Shown: piece by piece, positions 21,975-32,218 of the stretch
How positions within the stretch are numbered: the stretch's first letter is position 1
Layout: every line of letters begins with the position of its first letter
Notes under the pieces: generated by a model
Seen by the model: only the letters and a program-made list of their open reading frames with translations
What the model was told of the DNA's origin: nothing
Databases searched by the model: none
Position numbers and translations under genes: made by a program
Origin: Ascaphus truei
Lineage: Eukaryota > Chordata > Amphibia > Anura > Ascaphidae
Length of the DNA stretch: 64,000 bases
Reading direction: 5' to 3'
Assembly: GCA_036426205.1 (NCBI GenBank)
Contig: CM071573.1
Span: 48,199,874 to 48,263,873 of the forward strand

Positions 21975-23470
21975 TCATTTACTGTACGCATAAGCCAGAT
22001 GTCCCATGTGCGTTCTCTGGTGTAAAGCAAGTGTTGATTTCTGAGCAAATCTTTTTTCACAGTCAGTGCATTTATATGGCCTCTCTCCTGTGTGAATTCT
22101 CTGATGTTGGATAAGCGCTGTGTACCAAATAAAGCTTTTTCCACAATCAGTACATTCATATGGCCTCTCTCCTGTGTGAATGATCTGGTGTTGAACAAGA
22201 TGTGATCTCAAAGTAAAACTTTTGCCACATTCTGTGCATGTAAAAGGCTTCTCTCCTGTATGCGTTCTCCGATGATTAACAAGATGGGAGCTGTCTGTGA
22301 AGGTTTTCCCGCAATCAGCACATTCGTAGGGCCTTTCTCCTGTGTGGATCCTCTCATGCCTAAGAAGGTGTGTGCTGCCCTTAAAGCTTTTCCCACACTT
22401 ACTGCAAATATATGGTCTCTCCCCTGTGTGGGTTCTTCGATGCAATATAAGACCTGCATTGTAACTAAAGCTTTTCCCACATTCAGTGCAGAGATAGGGC
22501 TTTTCTCCTGTGTGTGTTCTTTGGTGGTTAACTAGGTGTGAACTCTCAGTAAAGCTCTTTCCACATTCTGTGCATGTATATGGCCTTTCTCCGGTATGAG
22601 TTCTTATGTGTCTTACAAGGTGTGAACTGTGATTAAAACTTTTCTCACATTTATTGCACTTATATGGCCTCTCCCCAGAGTGGGTTCTTCTATGCTGACG
22701 AAGGACTGACCTGTGAGTAAAGCTTTTCTCACATTCAGTACAGGCATATAGCTTTTCTCCGGTGTGGATTCTCTGGTGTTGAACAAGGTTTGAGCTGCAA
22801 ATAAAGCTTTTTCCACATTCAGTGCATAAATATGGCCTCTCTCCTGTGTGGGTTCTCCGATGTTGAACAAGATGTGAGCTCAGACTAAAGGTTCTATCAC
22901 ACGCAGTGCATGCATACGGTCTCTCGCCTGTGTGAGTTCTCTGGTGTTCAATAAGCTGTGATTTCTGAACAAAGTTTTTCCCACATTCAGTGCATAAATA
23001 AGGTTTCACTCCCGTGTGTGTTTTCTGGTGTCTTCGAAGGACTGAGCTGCGACTAAAGCTTTTCTCACACTGATTGCACACATAATGTTTTTTTCCAGAG
23101 CGGGAAGTATGCTTAACTCTACACTCTGCTTGGACAAAAGAGCTTTCAACGCGTTTATTTGCTTGTGAGTTGCTCTGCGTTTGTGAATTTTCTGTGATCA
23201 CAATGTTCCATACTTCCTTATTATTTTTTGAAGATTTTCCTTTAGGTTGTTTTTTATTACTTATCTCAGCACTTCTTAAATCGGGCCTTCGAATAGAACT
23301 TGATTGTTTAGGTGACTTTCTTACATAGTTTCTTTTTTTCTTTCTGGTTTTACATTTTTTTTCTCTTGGGCAATATTGGGGAATCTTAAAATCTTCTTTT
23401 GTCCAACCAGGGGAGGAAAGATCTGCAGGAGATTCTTCTCGCTTACGCCCAACTATGGAACCATAATCTG
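21975..23470 (-). CDS. C2H2 zinc-finger exon of a KRAB zinc-finger protein (13 fingers)
   Basis: This last coding exon probably encodes a nuclear DNA-binding transcription factor. The acceptor TTCCTTTACAG ends at 23471, and the exon enters in phase 1 (first bases CA complete a split codon). An upstream ATG at 23495 is intronic. The first ~115 residues are linker with a strongly basic, likely nuclear-localising stretch ([12 protein letters not shown]). Thirteen tandem fingers follow without a break, each C-X2-C-X12-H-X3-H, mostly joined by TGERP or TGEKP. A short tail ends at the TAA. All zinc ligands are present. Predicted contact residues (-1,2,3,6) vary between fingers, e.g. RSVR, QSQE, HSHR, ESHN and GTHR. 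The open length of 498 codons and intact ligands argue for a functional gene. The target site is not known. The KRAB exon at 45906-46032 is the likely partner. Confidence 0.93.
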
Positions 23471-23719
23471 CTGTAAAGGAACACATGATGTACAAAGGTT
23501 ATTGAAAACTTAAGGCAAGTAATACTATAATACTATTGTTGCGTGTCCTGATCTGTGTGACTGAATTACTATTTGATTTCATGTGCTGTTTGCATCAAGT
23601 GTGGAGTTAGAACCAGGAGTGCTGTTTGTATCAAGGGTGAACCTAGAACCAAAAGGAGTTTGAACGAGGAAGGTCTGAAACAAAAAGGTATAGTATAGTG
23701 AAGTACAGTAAATTGTTAG

Positions 23720-24560
23720 CACTTATAACTCTACAGTTAAGCAATGAGCAAGATTGAAAATGCCACTCAATGCACATCTTGCCACAAGTATAGGCACTTG
23801 GAGCAGCTGTGCCAGGGTGCATACCGCTGTGAGAAAGTAGTCCCTGGCTGGGACTAGTGGTGTAGATGGTGGAGCTGTGAGTGAGGAACAGGGAGGTAGC
23901 TGGGTAACAGTTAGAAAGGGAAGCAGGGGGAAAAGAAAGAGGCAGGCCAGTTCTGAGCTGACCCATCCCAATAGATTTACCATATTGAGTAAAAATATTG
24001 GGAGTGTCAGGGAAGGAATAGCAAGGCTACATGCGACCGATTCCACTAGCAGCCAGCGGAATAAATCCTCCAGCACAGAGGGGACACAGAATACATTCTG
24101 AGACCAAGAAACATTATGGTAGTAGGGGACACCATTATTAGGAAGGTAGATAGGGCAATCTGCTGCCATGACCACATGAACCAAACAGTTTATTGTCTCC
24201 CAGGGGCTCGAGTTCGGCACATTGCAGATCGGGTAGACAGATTGTTGGGAGGGGCTGGGATTGGTACACGTTGGCATCAATGAAAAAGTTAGAGCAAGAT
24301 AGATGGCCCTGAAAAATTATTTCAGGGATCTAGGCCGCAAGCTTAAGGCAAGGCCCTCCAAGTTAGTATTTTCTAAAATACTACCAGTGCCATGCACTAC
24401 CCCAGAGAGACAGTGGGAAATAAGGGAGGTTAATGCATGGCTAATAAAGTGGTGTAGGAGGAGGGTTTTCATTTTTTAGAGCACTGGGACTTCTTTTCTG
24501 AGAGGTACTATCTTTATGGTAGGGATGGATTGCACCTCAATGAAGAGTGATCTTCTGTAT
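23720..24560 (+). pseudogene. CR1 LINE ORF1 remnant with SGNH-esterase-like region
   Basis: Read on the plus strand with several frame changes: a cysteine-rich start (about 23750-23830), an open piece at 23877-24101, then a block like VVGDTIIRKVDRAIC followed by CLPGARVRHIADRVDRLLGGAG, and near 24510-24545 YLYGRDGLHLN. These words match the esterase-like ORF1 of CR1 elements, with the catalytic GDS serine changed to T and the C-terminal D-x-x-H retained. Frameshifts and stops make it dead. Confidence 0.7.
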
Positions 24561-24894
24561 TAGGGGGGAGAATGTTAAAAATGTTGGAGGAGATTTTAAA
24601 CATGGGTAAAGCGGGATGGGACAAGAAACAGATAATGAACTAAATAGAATAGATAGGGATGGGGAAATAGCAGGGGGTCATGGCGTAAGAATGGGGGCAA
24701 GTGAGAGTTTGGCAACTGACTGGGTGGGTGACTGACTGGTTGGTTGACTTGACTGACTGACAGAGTGGGAGGCCCAATGGCATACATCCAAGAGTTCTTA
24801 AGGCGTTAAGTTCAGTAATCGTCAAGCCATTAGTATTCAAGGACTCAATTTCCACAGGCTCAGTACAACTAGATTGGCATAAAGCAGACATGGT

Positions 24895-25555
24895 GCATAT
24901 ATTTAAACAGGGAGCAAGATCACAACAAGGAAATTAATGACCTGTAAGCCTGACATCAATAGTGGGAAAGCTACTTCAAGGTTTAATACGGGATAATATT
25001 CAGGAAAACCTCATGGAAAACAAAATTATTAGTAATAGTCAGCATGGATTTATGAAGGATATGTCATGCCAAACTAACCTTATTAGTTTCTTTGAGGAGG
25101 TAAGTAGGAATTTAGACCAGAGTAATGCAGTTGATGTGGTCTACTTAGATTTTGTAAAGGCTTTTGATACAGTTCCAAATAAGAGGTTAGTGTACAAAAT
25201 AAAGCAAATTGTACTCATCAAAAATATTTGCACCTGGATTGAAAACTGATTGAATGATTATACAATAGAATGTTGTCATAAATTGAACTTTTTCAGGCTG
25301 GGTGGAGTACCTCAGGGATTGGTACCAAGACCCCTGCTTTTTAACTTGTTTATTAATGACCATGAGGTTGATATAGAGCAAAGTCTCCATCTTTGCTGAT
25401 GACACTAAATTGTGTACGGTAGTAGAATCAGAGCAGGATATAATTTCTCTCCAGAAGGACATGGACAGATTGAAAACTTGGGCAGGTAAATGGCAGATGA
25501 GGTTTAATACAGATACATGTAGGGTTATGCATTTGGGAAACAAGAATAAATAGGC
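24895..25555 (+). pseudogene. CR1 LINE reverse transcriptase remnant
   Basis: Blocks in order: RPVSLTSIVGKLLQG, NSQHGFMKDMSCQTNL, VDVVYLDFVKAFDTVP, then after frame changes GVPQGLVPRPLLFNLFIND and FADDTKL (the catalytic Asp pair is kept), ending in LKTWAGKWQMRFN. The clade is CR1 by the FINDL/FADDTKL style and the linked ORF1. The endonuclease expected between ORF1 and RT is missing (24560-24895), so this copy has an internal deletion. Confidence 0.8.
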
Positions 25556-25794
25556 AACAGGCATAACCCGCTTTTCAGTAGAGAGGTCATTTGCGTTTGG
25601 TTCAGGATACTTAAATTCCACTACATACATTTGGCTGTAAATCTCAACCCATCTAACTGTTACCCGTGGCCTCTCTTTCTTGTAGCTGGCAAACCTGTAG
25701 TCGTGTGACTTTTTCCCTTGCAAATACGAGTATACAACACGTGTTGTATCTTTAGGGGAGTGATTGCCGATACAGTTCTGTCTCATTACCGATA

Positions 25795-26065
25795 CAGCCT
25801 AAGGCCTCAGCTATAGTGGAAGCGTGCGCACACGCGTTGGCATGGGGCATGCTCACCTACAGCAGGAGAGATTTCCTGTCCTGCAGGCAGAGGCAACAGC
25901 GAGGCGTATCGGGGGAGTGTCAGGGGGTGCGGCCGTGATGTCATGGAGCTGGTTCGCCCTAATTGGGCGAACCGCTCACGTGACTCGGCCATCACGTCAG
26001 AAAATTCAAACTTGGTTGTCGCACGAAGCACCATCTCCTGCACTATGGACGCAGTCTAAGACTGA
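25795..26065. mobile_element. Miniature inverted-repeat transposon, GC-rich
   Basis: The left end CCTAAGGCCTCAGCTATAGTG and the right end CACTATGGACGCAGTCTAAG are imperfect inverted repeats. The body is GC-rich with CGCGT and GTGATGTCATGG words. Related ends occur at 56520-56930 and near 58615. It is a non-autonomous DNA transposon; the superfamily is uncertain. Confidence 0.55.
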
Positions 26066-26448
26066 ATCCATATAGCAGTTATTTTCATTGTGAAGAATCC
26101 GGTTGTTCTTTCCTCAATGTTGTGGAAAGACGATTGTAGCACTGAGACAGCATTGTGGGTGCGCTTATAGCAACACACAGCTGGCTTGGTTATGACGTAG
26201 CACCTATATCTGGATTATAACATACAAGCAGCTTACTTCATTTTCCTCTAGCATCCTTGTTGCAGCCACTTCCTAACATTTATAAAACAAAAATTGTGAG
26301 GCGCTTCCGATAAAGGTGGGATAAATATATAAATATATAGTGATAAATAAATATATAAATATAAATATAGACAGTGTTCAAAAATAGTGATAATACTAGT
26401 AAAGTTCGCTGCTCAACCCTCTTAGGAGAAGATCCAGTTCCTCCTCTC

Positions 26449-27785
26449 TTGATTGTTTGGAAGAAGCTTGTGGGGAGCGCAGAATTTCACCATGTAAAAG
26501 GAATGAAATAAATAATAGTGTAATATGTTCAAAACACCTATAGCAATGTATATGGGGATCGAGATTCAAAACTCACATTCTCCCAGTCAAAATACAGCAT
26601 TTAGAAGAACAATCTGAAGGCTCTGTGGTTTGCAGGGGGGTCTTGCTTAGGATACTCTCCCTGGTGCCAGTGGAACGAACCCTCAATGGAAACAGAGACA
26701 ACTCTAGTGCAACATTGTATGTTCACTACTGATGTATTCAATAAAAACAGTGGTAATCCACACTTACATTAGCACCATGTGCATAGACACGTAACAATCA
26801 AAGCGCAGCAGCAGTATACACCATCTACCCGACTCCCGGGATCGCGTCGCGTCACTTCCGGTTCGGCCCGTCGCGTCACTTCCGGTTTCGCGATCGATTT
26901 TGAAACGGATCCACACGGGTTCTGGGGCATGGGGGGCACACTCTGGGTTGCTTCTAGTTCACTCTACGCGTTTCGCTGGCGTGCCAGCTTTGTCAGGAGT
27001 CCGATCTATGGCATAATGCTTCAGTGTACCTATATATACTATACTTGGTTTCTATTGGATGATTACCTAATTCGCTGCATCCTATTGGCTGGACTAGTCA
27101 CCAGTGATTGGCTGGTAGGCGGGACTATGCCTATATGTTAATATTATACTTTATACACATCAAAATACATAATTTTATTAATACAGTCATTTTAAAATAT
27201 TTACACATAGAAACATAACACAAAACTAACTATTACATAGAATACTGTCTGAATAAAAGCTAACTATTACAACTAAAGTCATGCCTCTATACTAAGGGCT
27301 ATTCTTATTGTGCTGTGGCTGTATATAGCACTCAGCAGTGAGTACAGGGGAACAAGATACAGGGAAGAAAGAGCAAATGAAATCACAAGTTAGTATAACA
27401 TATCAATCATTATAAATACAAATATATCATAAAAACTAAACACTCTATAGAAATTTAAATATATACTAAATGATATATTCGTTATAAATATTTTAAAATG
27501 CATATTTTAAAAAATGCATATTTTAAAATTCCATTCTTTTAAAATATCATTACAAAAAAGTTATTCTAAAAATACAATATGATCACTACTACTATTAAAT
27601 ACATTTATGTTCGAATATTAATGTGCACCGGACTATATAAAAGGGCTTGAGTAATATATACAATTTACGACTAAATGAAAACAGTGATCTCAATATCTGC
27701 GTTCAGTCCAAATGGACTTAATGTTTTTAACCTGTGAATCCAGAATGTCTCTCGTTTAATTAACTGTTTAATTCTGTCACCGCCT
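26449..27785 (-). repeat. Left inverted arm of the PLE foldback (pseudo-LTR and 3' region)
   Basis: This is the reverse complement of 28846-30176 over its whole length, with few differences seen by eye. It holds the mutated hammerhead (26961-27000) and two tandem ETS-like motifs (26841-26896). The left arm has about 167 extra bases beyond the match (26282-26448), which the right arm lacks. Confidence 0.85.
26961..27000 (-). ncRNA. Hammerhead ribozyme, core mutated (G8 to A)
   Basis: The layout is identical to the copy at 29614-29653: ACTC stem I, CTGACAA, stem II GCTGG/CCAGC around CACG, GAAAC, GTA, GAGT. The only core difference is A in place of G8 (position 26991). In hammerheads G8 acts in catalysis, so this copy should not cleave. 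It lies in the sense orientation of the surrounding finger gene. Confidence 0.8.
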
Positions 27786-28825
27786 CCCCAGTTCAAAGGT
27801 ACATGTTAAGTCCCCTTAACTGTTATGTCTTTTGGATTGGAGGCGTGGAAACGGTTAAAATGTTTTGGAACACTATGTGTATCCAGCTTGCGTCGTATAT
27901 TCCCTATATGTTCCAATGCTCTCACTTTTAGGGCTCGAGTGGTTTGACCTACATACTGAAAACCGCAAGTGCATTCTAACAAATAAATAACAAATACTGA
28001 ATTGCAGTTAATAAAATGTTTTATTTGAAAAACCTCATTGGTGGAATTAGATTTAAAAGTATTTTTCGCTCCTTTGCAGCAAAACTCACAGACCTTACAA
28101 TTGCCACATGTAAAAAAACCTTTAGGCAATTTCAACCAATTACTATCTTTCGTGTGTTCTTTTATATTTTTCAATACGCTTGGCGCGAGTTTTTGTTTCA
28201 GGTTGCTTGCTTTTGTGAATATAACATTGGGTATTGACGGTAATACACTTCCCAAAACAGGATCGTTCTGTAATATATGCCAATGTTTTTTTAGAGCGGT
28301 TTTAATCTTGTTTGCATCTTTATTATACTTAGTTATAAAACTCGTTGTAAAATCTATTTCAGTATTTTTGTTTTTGTTCATATTAGGTTTAATCAAAAGT
28401 TTCCTATCAAGCTTATCAACCTTGGATTTTGCCTCTTTAAGTTTTGTAGGGCTGTAATTTTTCTCAAGGAATTTGTTTGTCAGTACAAGTGATTGTTCCT
28501 CATAGATTTCTTGTTTACTACAATTCCTCTTTATTCTCATGTATTGGCCTTGAGGAACATTAGAAATCCACCTAGGGTGATGGCAACTGTTGTGTGGTAT
28601 ATAATTGTTGCCATCAACAGATTTTAAAAATGTTTTCATTAAAACCACATTATTCTCTATATAAATCTCAAGGTCTAAAAATTCGACTTTAGTTTTACTA
28701 AAATTAGATATGAATTTTAAATTAAAATCATTAATATTAATATAATCTAAAAATTGTCTCAGTAAAAATTCGTCGCCGTTCCAAATAAAAAGCACATCGT
28801 CAATATATCTTTTCCAGAGGACCAA
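27690..28825 (-). pseudogene. PLE reverse transcriptase C-terminal half plus GIY-YIG endonuclease
   Basis: A 339-codon open frame (28825-27806). It opens with LWKRYIDDVLFIW, the catalytic YxDD block of the RT, so the N-terminal half of the RT is missing. The thumb blocks FLDLEIYIENN and CHHPRWISNVPQGQY follow, then a cysteine motif (CGNCKVCEFCCK) and the endonuclease (VIYLLECTCGFQYVGQTT, RALEHIGN). The frame ends early at 27806. The remaining endonuclease tail (block like RETFWIHRLKTLSPFGLN) continues shifted to about 27690. In a complete element this protein copies the RNA and nicks the target; this copy is 5'-truncated and frameshifted. Confidence 0.88.
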
Positions 28826-28845
28826 TATATCTTTTCCAGAGGACC
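28802..28845. repeat. 22 bp tandem duplication at the foldback apex
   Basis: AATATATCTTTTCCAGAGGACC is present at 28802-28823 and again at 28824-28845, directly where the minus-strand RT sequence changes to the inverted right arm. It marks the joint between the two halves. Confidence 0.9.
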
Positions 28846-30176
28846 AGAGGCGGTGACAGAATTAAACAGTGAATTAAACGAGAGACATTCTGGATTCACA
28901 GGTTAAAAACATTAAGTCCATTTGGACTGAACGCAGATATTGAGATCACTGTTTTCATTTAGTCGTAAATTGTATATATTACTCAAGCCCTTTTATATAG
29001 TCGGTGCACATTAATATTCGAACATAAATTTATTTAATAGTAGTAGTGATCATATTGTATTTTTAGAATAACTTTTTTGTAATGATATTTTAAAAGAATG
29101 GAATTTTAAAATATGCATTTTAAAATATTTATAACGAATATATCATTTAGTATATATTTAAATTTCTATAGTGTTTAGTTTTTATGATATATTTGTATTT
29201 ATAATGATTGATATGTTATACTAACTTGTGATTTCATTTGCTCTTTCTTCCCCGTATCTTGTTCCCCTGTACTCACTGCTGAGTGCTATATACAGCCACA
29301 GCACAATAAGAATAGCCCTTAGTATAGAGGCATGACTTTAGTTGTAATAGTTAGCTTTTATTCAGACAGTATTCTATGTAATAGTTAGTTTTGTGTTATG
29401 TTTCTATGTGTAAAGATTTTAAAATGACTGTATTAATAAAATTATGTATTTTGATGTGTATAAAGTATAATATTAACATATAGGCATAGTCCCGCCTACC
29501 AGCCAATCACTGGTGACTAGTCCAGCCAATAGGATGCAGCGAATTAGGTAATCATCCAATAGAAACCAAGTATAGTATATATAGGTACACTGAAGCATTA
29601 TGCCACAGATCGGACTCCTGACGAAGCTGGCACGCCAGCGAAACGCGTAGAGTGAACTAGCAGCAACCCAGAGTGTGCCCCCCATGCCCCAGAACACGTG
29701 TGGATCCATTTCAAGATCGATCGCGAAACCGGAAGTGACGCAACGGGCCAAACCGGAAGTGATGCGACGCGCCGAACCGGAAGCGACGCGATCCCGGGAG
29801 TGGGGTAGATGGTGTATACTGCTGCTGCGCTTTGATTGTTACGTGTCTATGCACATGGTGCTAATGTAAGTGTGGATTACCACTGTTTTTATTGAATACA
29901 TCAGTAGTGAACATACAATGTTGCACTAGAGTTATCTCTGTTTCCATTGAGGGTTCGTTCCACTGGCACCAGGGAGAGTATCCTAGGCAAGACCCCCCTG
30001 CAAACCACAGAGCCTTCAGATTGTTCTTCTAAATGCTGTATTTTGACTGGGAGAATGTGAGTTTTGAATCTCGATCCCCATACACATTGCTATAGGTGTT
30101 TTGAACATATTACACTATTATTTATTTCATTCCTTTTACATGGTGAAATTCTGCGCTCCCCACAAGCTTCTTCCAA
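28846..30176 (+). repeat. Right inverted arm of the PLE foldback
   Basis: Begins at AGAGGCGGTGACAGAATT inside the endonuclease tail and continues as a plus-strand PLE 3' region to GCTTCTTCCAAAC at 30176. Carries the intact hammerhead (29614-29653) and three tandem ETS-like motifs (29718-29793), one more than the left arm. Confidence 0.85.
29614..29653 (+). ncRNA. Hammerhead ribozyme (type I, PLE), core and stems intact
   Basis: Stem I 5' ACTC (29614-29617), CTGACGA (29618-29624), stem II GCTGG/CCAGC around a CACG tetraloop, GAAA (29640-29643), minimal stem III (AC pairs with GT around GC), triplet GTA (29647-29649), stem I 3' GAGT (29650-29653). Every conserved core base is present and stem I pairs perfectly over four positions. 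Self-cleavage after A29649 is predicted from the known fold. In PLEs such ribozymes are thought to process element RNAs. It lies antisense to the finger gene. Confidence 0.85.
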
Positions 30177-30332
30177 ACTTCCTAACATTTGACTGGAGAA
30201 AAATGAGACATTGCTTCAGATGTTCAGAATTCTTTCTTTGTCGTTGCATTCTCGATATTGACTGTAGAAGGCAGGCTGCTTTATTATGACGACACAGCTG
30301 ACAAGTTTTCGTCCCACTGTAGGCAGCGCTGC

Positions 30333-30699
30333 TGTCACATTATAGCCTGCAGTACTCATGAACATCCACCGGGACTGCTGCTGCTCTTGCTTCCAGACTC
30401 TGAAACCTGACACCTTTGCACCTGTCCCATGCCTCCAGCCAGACCTATATAAACGTCCCTTTCCTGTTCCTCCCATGCCTGTTTATACTGGTTCCTCCAG
30501 CTCCTGCTAGGTTCCTGTATTTGTTGCTGCTATTGCTGTTGTCCTGTTCCCGAGTCCCAGTCCTGTTCCTGTCTCCTCATTGATGACCTTTGCTTGTGAT
30601 CCCGACCACGCTATGCTGCCTGCCTCTGACCTCTGCTTGTGACCCCGACCACGCTCCCCGCTACTGGGATCCACTTCAGCTGTAGATCAACCCTTGACA
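30333..30699 (+). mobile_element. Ty3/gypsy-type solo LTR
   Basis: TGTCACATTATAGCC to CAACCCTTGACA, with TATATAAACG near 30448 as a TATA box and a C/T-rich downstream part containing TGACCTCTGCTTGTGACCCC. A diverged second copy with the same word order is at 46373-46810. No internal region adjoins it. The boundaries are from TG/CA termini and comparison of the two copies. Confidence 0.6.
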
Positions 30700-30774
30700 G
30701 CTGTAGAGAGTTTGCGCAAAGACCTCTCTCAAGCCTTTCTTGGACAAGAGCTTTGTATTATTTCTGAATATCTC

Positions 30775-31065
30775 ATCTCCCTAAATTCCTCATCTCCCTA
30801 AATTCCCCCCCTCTCTCAATTGCCATGGCCCCATCTCCCTCAATTCTCGCCCCCTTCAATTCCTACCCCAGCCTCTCCCTCAATTCCCACCCCCTCTCCC
30901 TCAATTGCCACTGTCCCATTTCTCTCAATTGCCCCCCCCCTCAACTCAACCCCCTCTCCCTCAATTCCCACCCCCAACCTCCCATTAATTGCCACTGTCC
31001 CTTCTCCCTCAATTCCCCTCCCCCTCAAACCCCTCTCAATTCCGCCCCCACTCCCTCAATTCAGC
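30775..31065. repeat. C/T-rich minisatellite, first block
   Basis: Repeats of CCCTCTCCCTCAATTCCCA and close variants, about 15 units. The open frames across it (30820-31389 and its neighbours) are low-complexity. The same unit reappears at 31930-32010 after an unrelated segment. Confidence 0.8.
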
Positions 31066-31920
31066 TGGCACAGGAAGGACGGGGTGCACCTAAGAGACGA
31101 GGGCCTGGATATTTTTATTGATAACATGCGCAGGCCTTTGCAAGCGATCAGCAGCCAGGGTTTAGGGTCACAGCTTGGTGTGTGGGGTGAGTCCCCAGTA
31201 AGTGGCCTTAATGGGTCCTCCGGGTGGCGGAACTGTCAGGCCAGTCATCGTAGGGACACCGTAAATACCCGAAATGGGGCTCCACCCAATGCGGATGGGC
31301 CGCCAGGTAACGGTCCCCCTGAAAAGATCGTGCGGGCTGGAGGCGCCGACGCAGGCGGTCGGTCGCTGTACCCCTGGCACCAATCTTAGGTAGCTGGGCT
31401 CTATCCTATGCGGGTAGGCCCAGACGGCCATGAAAAGGGGGACCCAGGGTGAACGGATGACGGGGCCGTGAGTAAGGGGCGAGAGTGTCCACGGCGGAGA
31501 GTGTGTCTCCCGGGTTGACGGTAGAATAGGGCGGGCGGAGGAGGGCTCCTCCCGCCGGAAGATACCGAGAATAGGGACGACAAAGGACTAAGTTTATGGC
31601 TGACAGTTATTTGGTAGTATTGTTAAACAATAAAGCTGTGACCATTTTTACTTCCACAAAAAACTGTGTCGTCTAAGTTTGTAGGGTGGGGTAGGCAAAC
31701 CACGCGGTAGGCACTCTAGGCTGTTAAAAAGGGCAGAGGATCCAAAATGGGCCCGGCGCCCTCATAATGGCCGCCGTGACCTCCAGGGTTTGCAGGGATT
31801 AGCTGCCCCCTCCCCTCCCCCGCACCACGAGGCAGCGTGGAGTTGCGCGCGCAGCAAGGGGAGGGGAGGGGAGGAGGACGGGCTATTTAAACCCGTCGCG
31901 GGTAGGCAGCGTCCATTAAT
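31066..31920 (+). mobile_element. Insertion in the minisatellite with an SGNH-hydrolase-like C-terminus
   Basis: The first part reads SWHRKDGVHLRDEGLDIFIDNM (split here for length: WHRKDGVHL, then LDIFIDNM), which is the Asp-x-x-His end of an SGNH hydrolase. Such domains are carried by some tyrosine-recombinase retrotransposons (Ngaro-like) and by CR1-type ORF1 proteins. The rest is GC-rich with no clear frame. It separates two blocks of the same minisatellite and so is probably an insertion, or a composite one. Confidence 0.45.
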
Positions 31921-31924
31921 CCAT

Positions 31925-32012
31925 TAATCTCCACTCCCTCCCTCAATTCCCCCCCCCCCCACTCCCTCCCTCAATTACCCCCTCTCCGTAACTCCCTCCC
32001 TCAATTCTTCTT
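31925..32012. repeat. C/T-rich minisatellite, second block
   Basis: CTCCCTCCCTCAATTCCCC-type units continue the pattern of 30775-31065. Confidence 0.7.
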
Positions 32013-32218
32013 CTGCAGTCATTCTTTTGCAGATCTGCTAGTATGTTTTGGATCATTGTCTTGCTGCATGATCCACTTTCGCTTCAGCTTCAACTCACGG
32101 ACGAATGGCCTGACATTCTCCTTTAGAATCTTGATACAATGCAGAATTCATGGTTGAGTCAATGATTGTAAGCTGTCCAGGCCTTGGGGCTACAAAGAAG
32201 CCCGAAACCATCACACTT

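Larger units (their letters stand above)
26282..30176. mobile_element. Composite Penelope-like foldback, 3.9 kb, with 14 bp target-site duplication
   Basis: ACTTCCTAACATTT occurs immediately outside both ends (26268-26281 and 30177-30190), so the whole unit entered as one insertion. The left part (26282 to about 28823) is a minus-strand PLE with the C-terminal half of its ORF. The right part (about 28846-30176) is an inverted copy of the 3' region, matching 26449-27785. The arms are about 1.3 kb each. Inverted terminal copies on 5'-truncated PLEs are a known Penelope habit. Confidence 0.85.

Noticed and set aside
22260..22535. Open frames inside the finger exon in other frames and on the other strand (also 21929-22198, 22208-22480 and 22613-22870)
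   Set aside because: Shadow frames caused by the regular 84-base finger repeat.
25187..25786. Open frame of 199 codons on the minus strand
   Set aside because: Antisense to the CR1 reverse transcriptase for much of its length; no domain.
26779..27141. Open frame of 120 codons on the plus strand, repeated as 92 codons at 29473-29751 (minus)
   Set aside because: Both are antisense to the PLE and cover the hammerhead and pseudo-LTR. They are alike because the arms are copies of each other, and no domain is recognisable.
28038..28457. Open frame of 139 codons on the plus strand
   Set aside because: Antisense to the PLE RT-endonuclease frame, hydrophobic by base composition only.
30820..31389. 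Open frame of 189 codons
   Set aside because: The first two thirds are Pro/Ser repeats from the CT-rich minisatellite. Only the last part touches the SGNH-like fragment.
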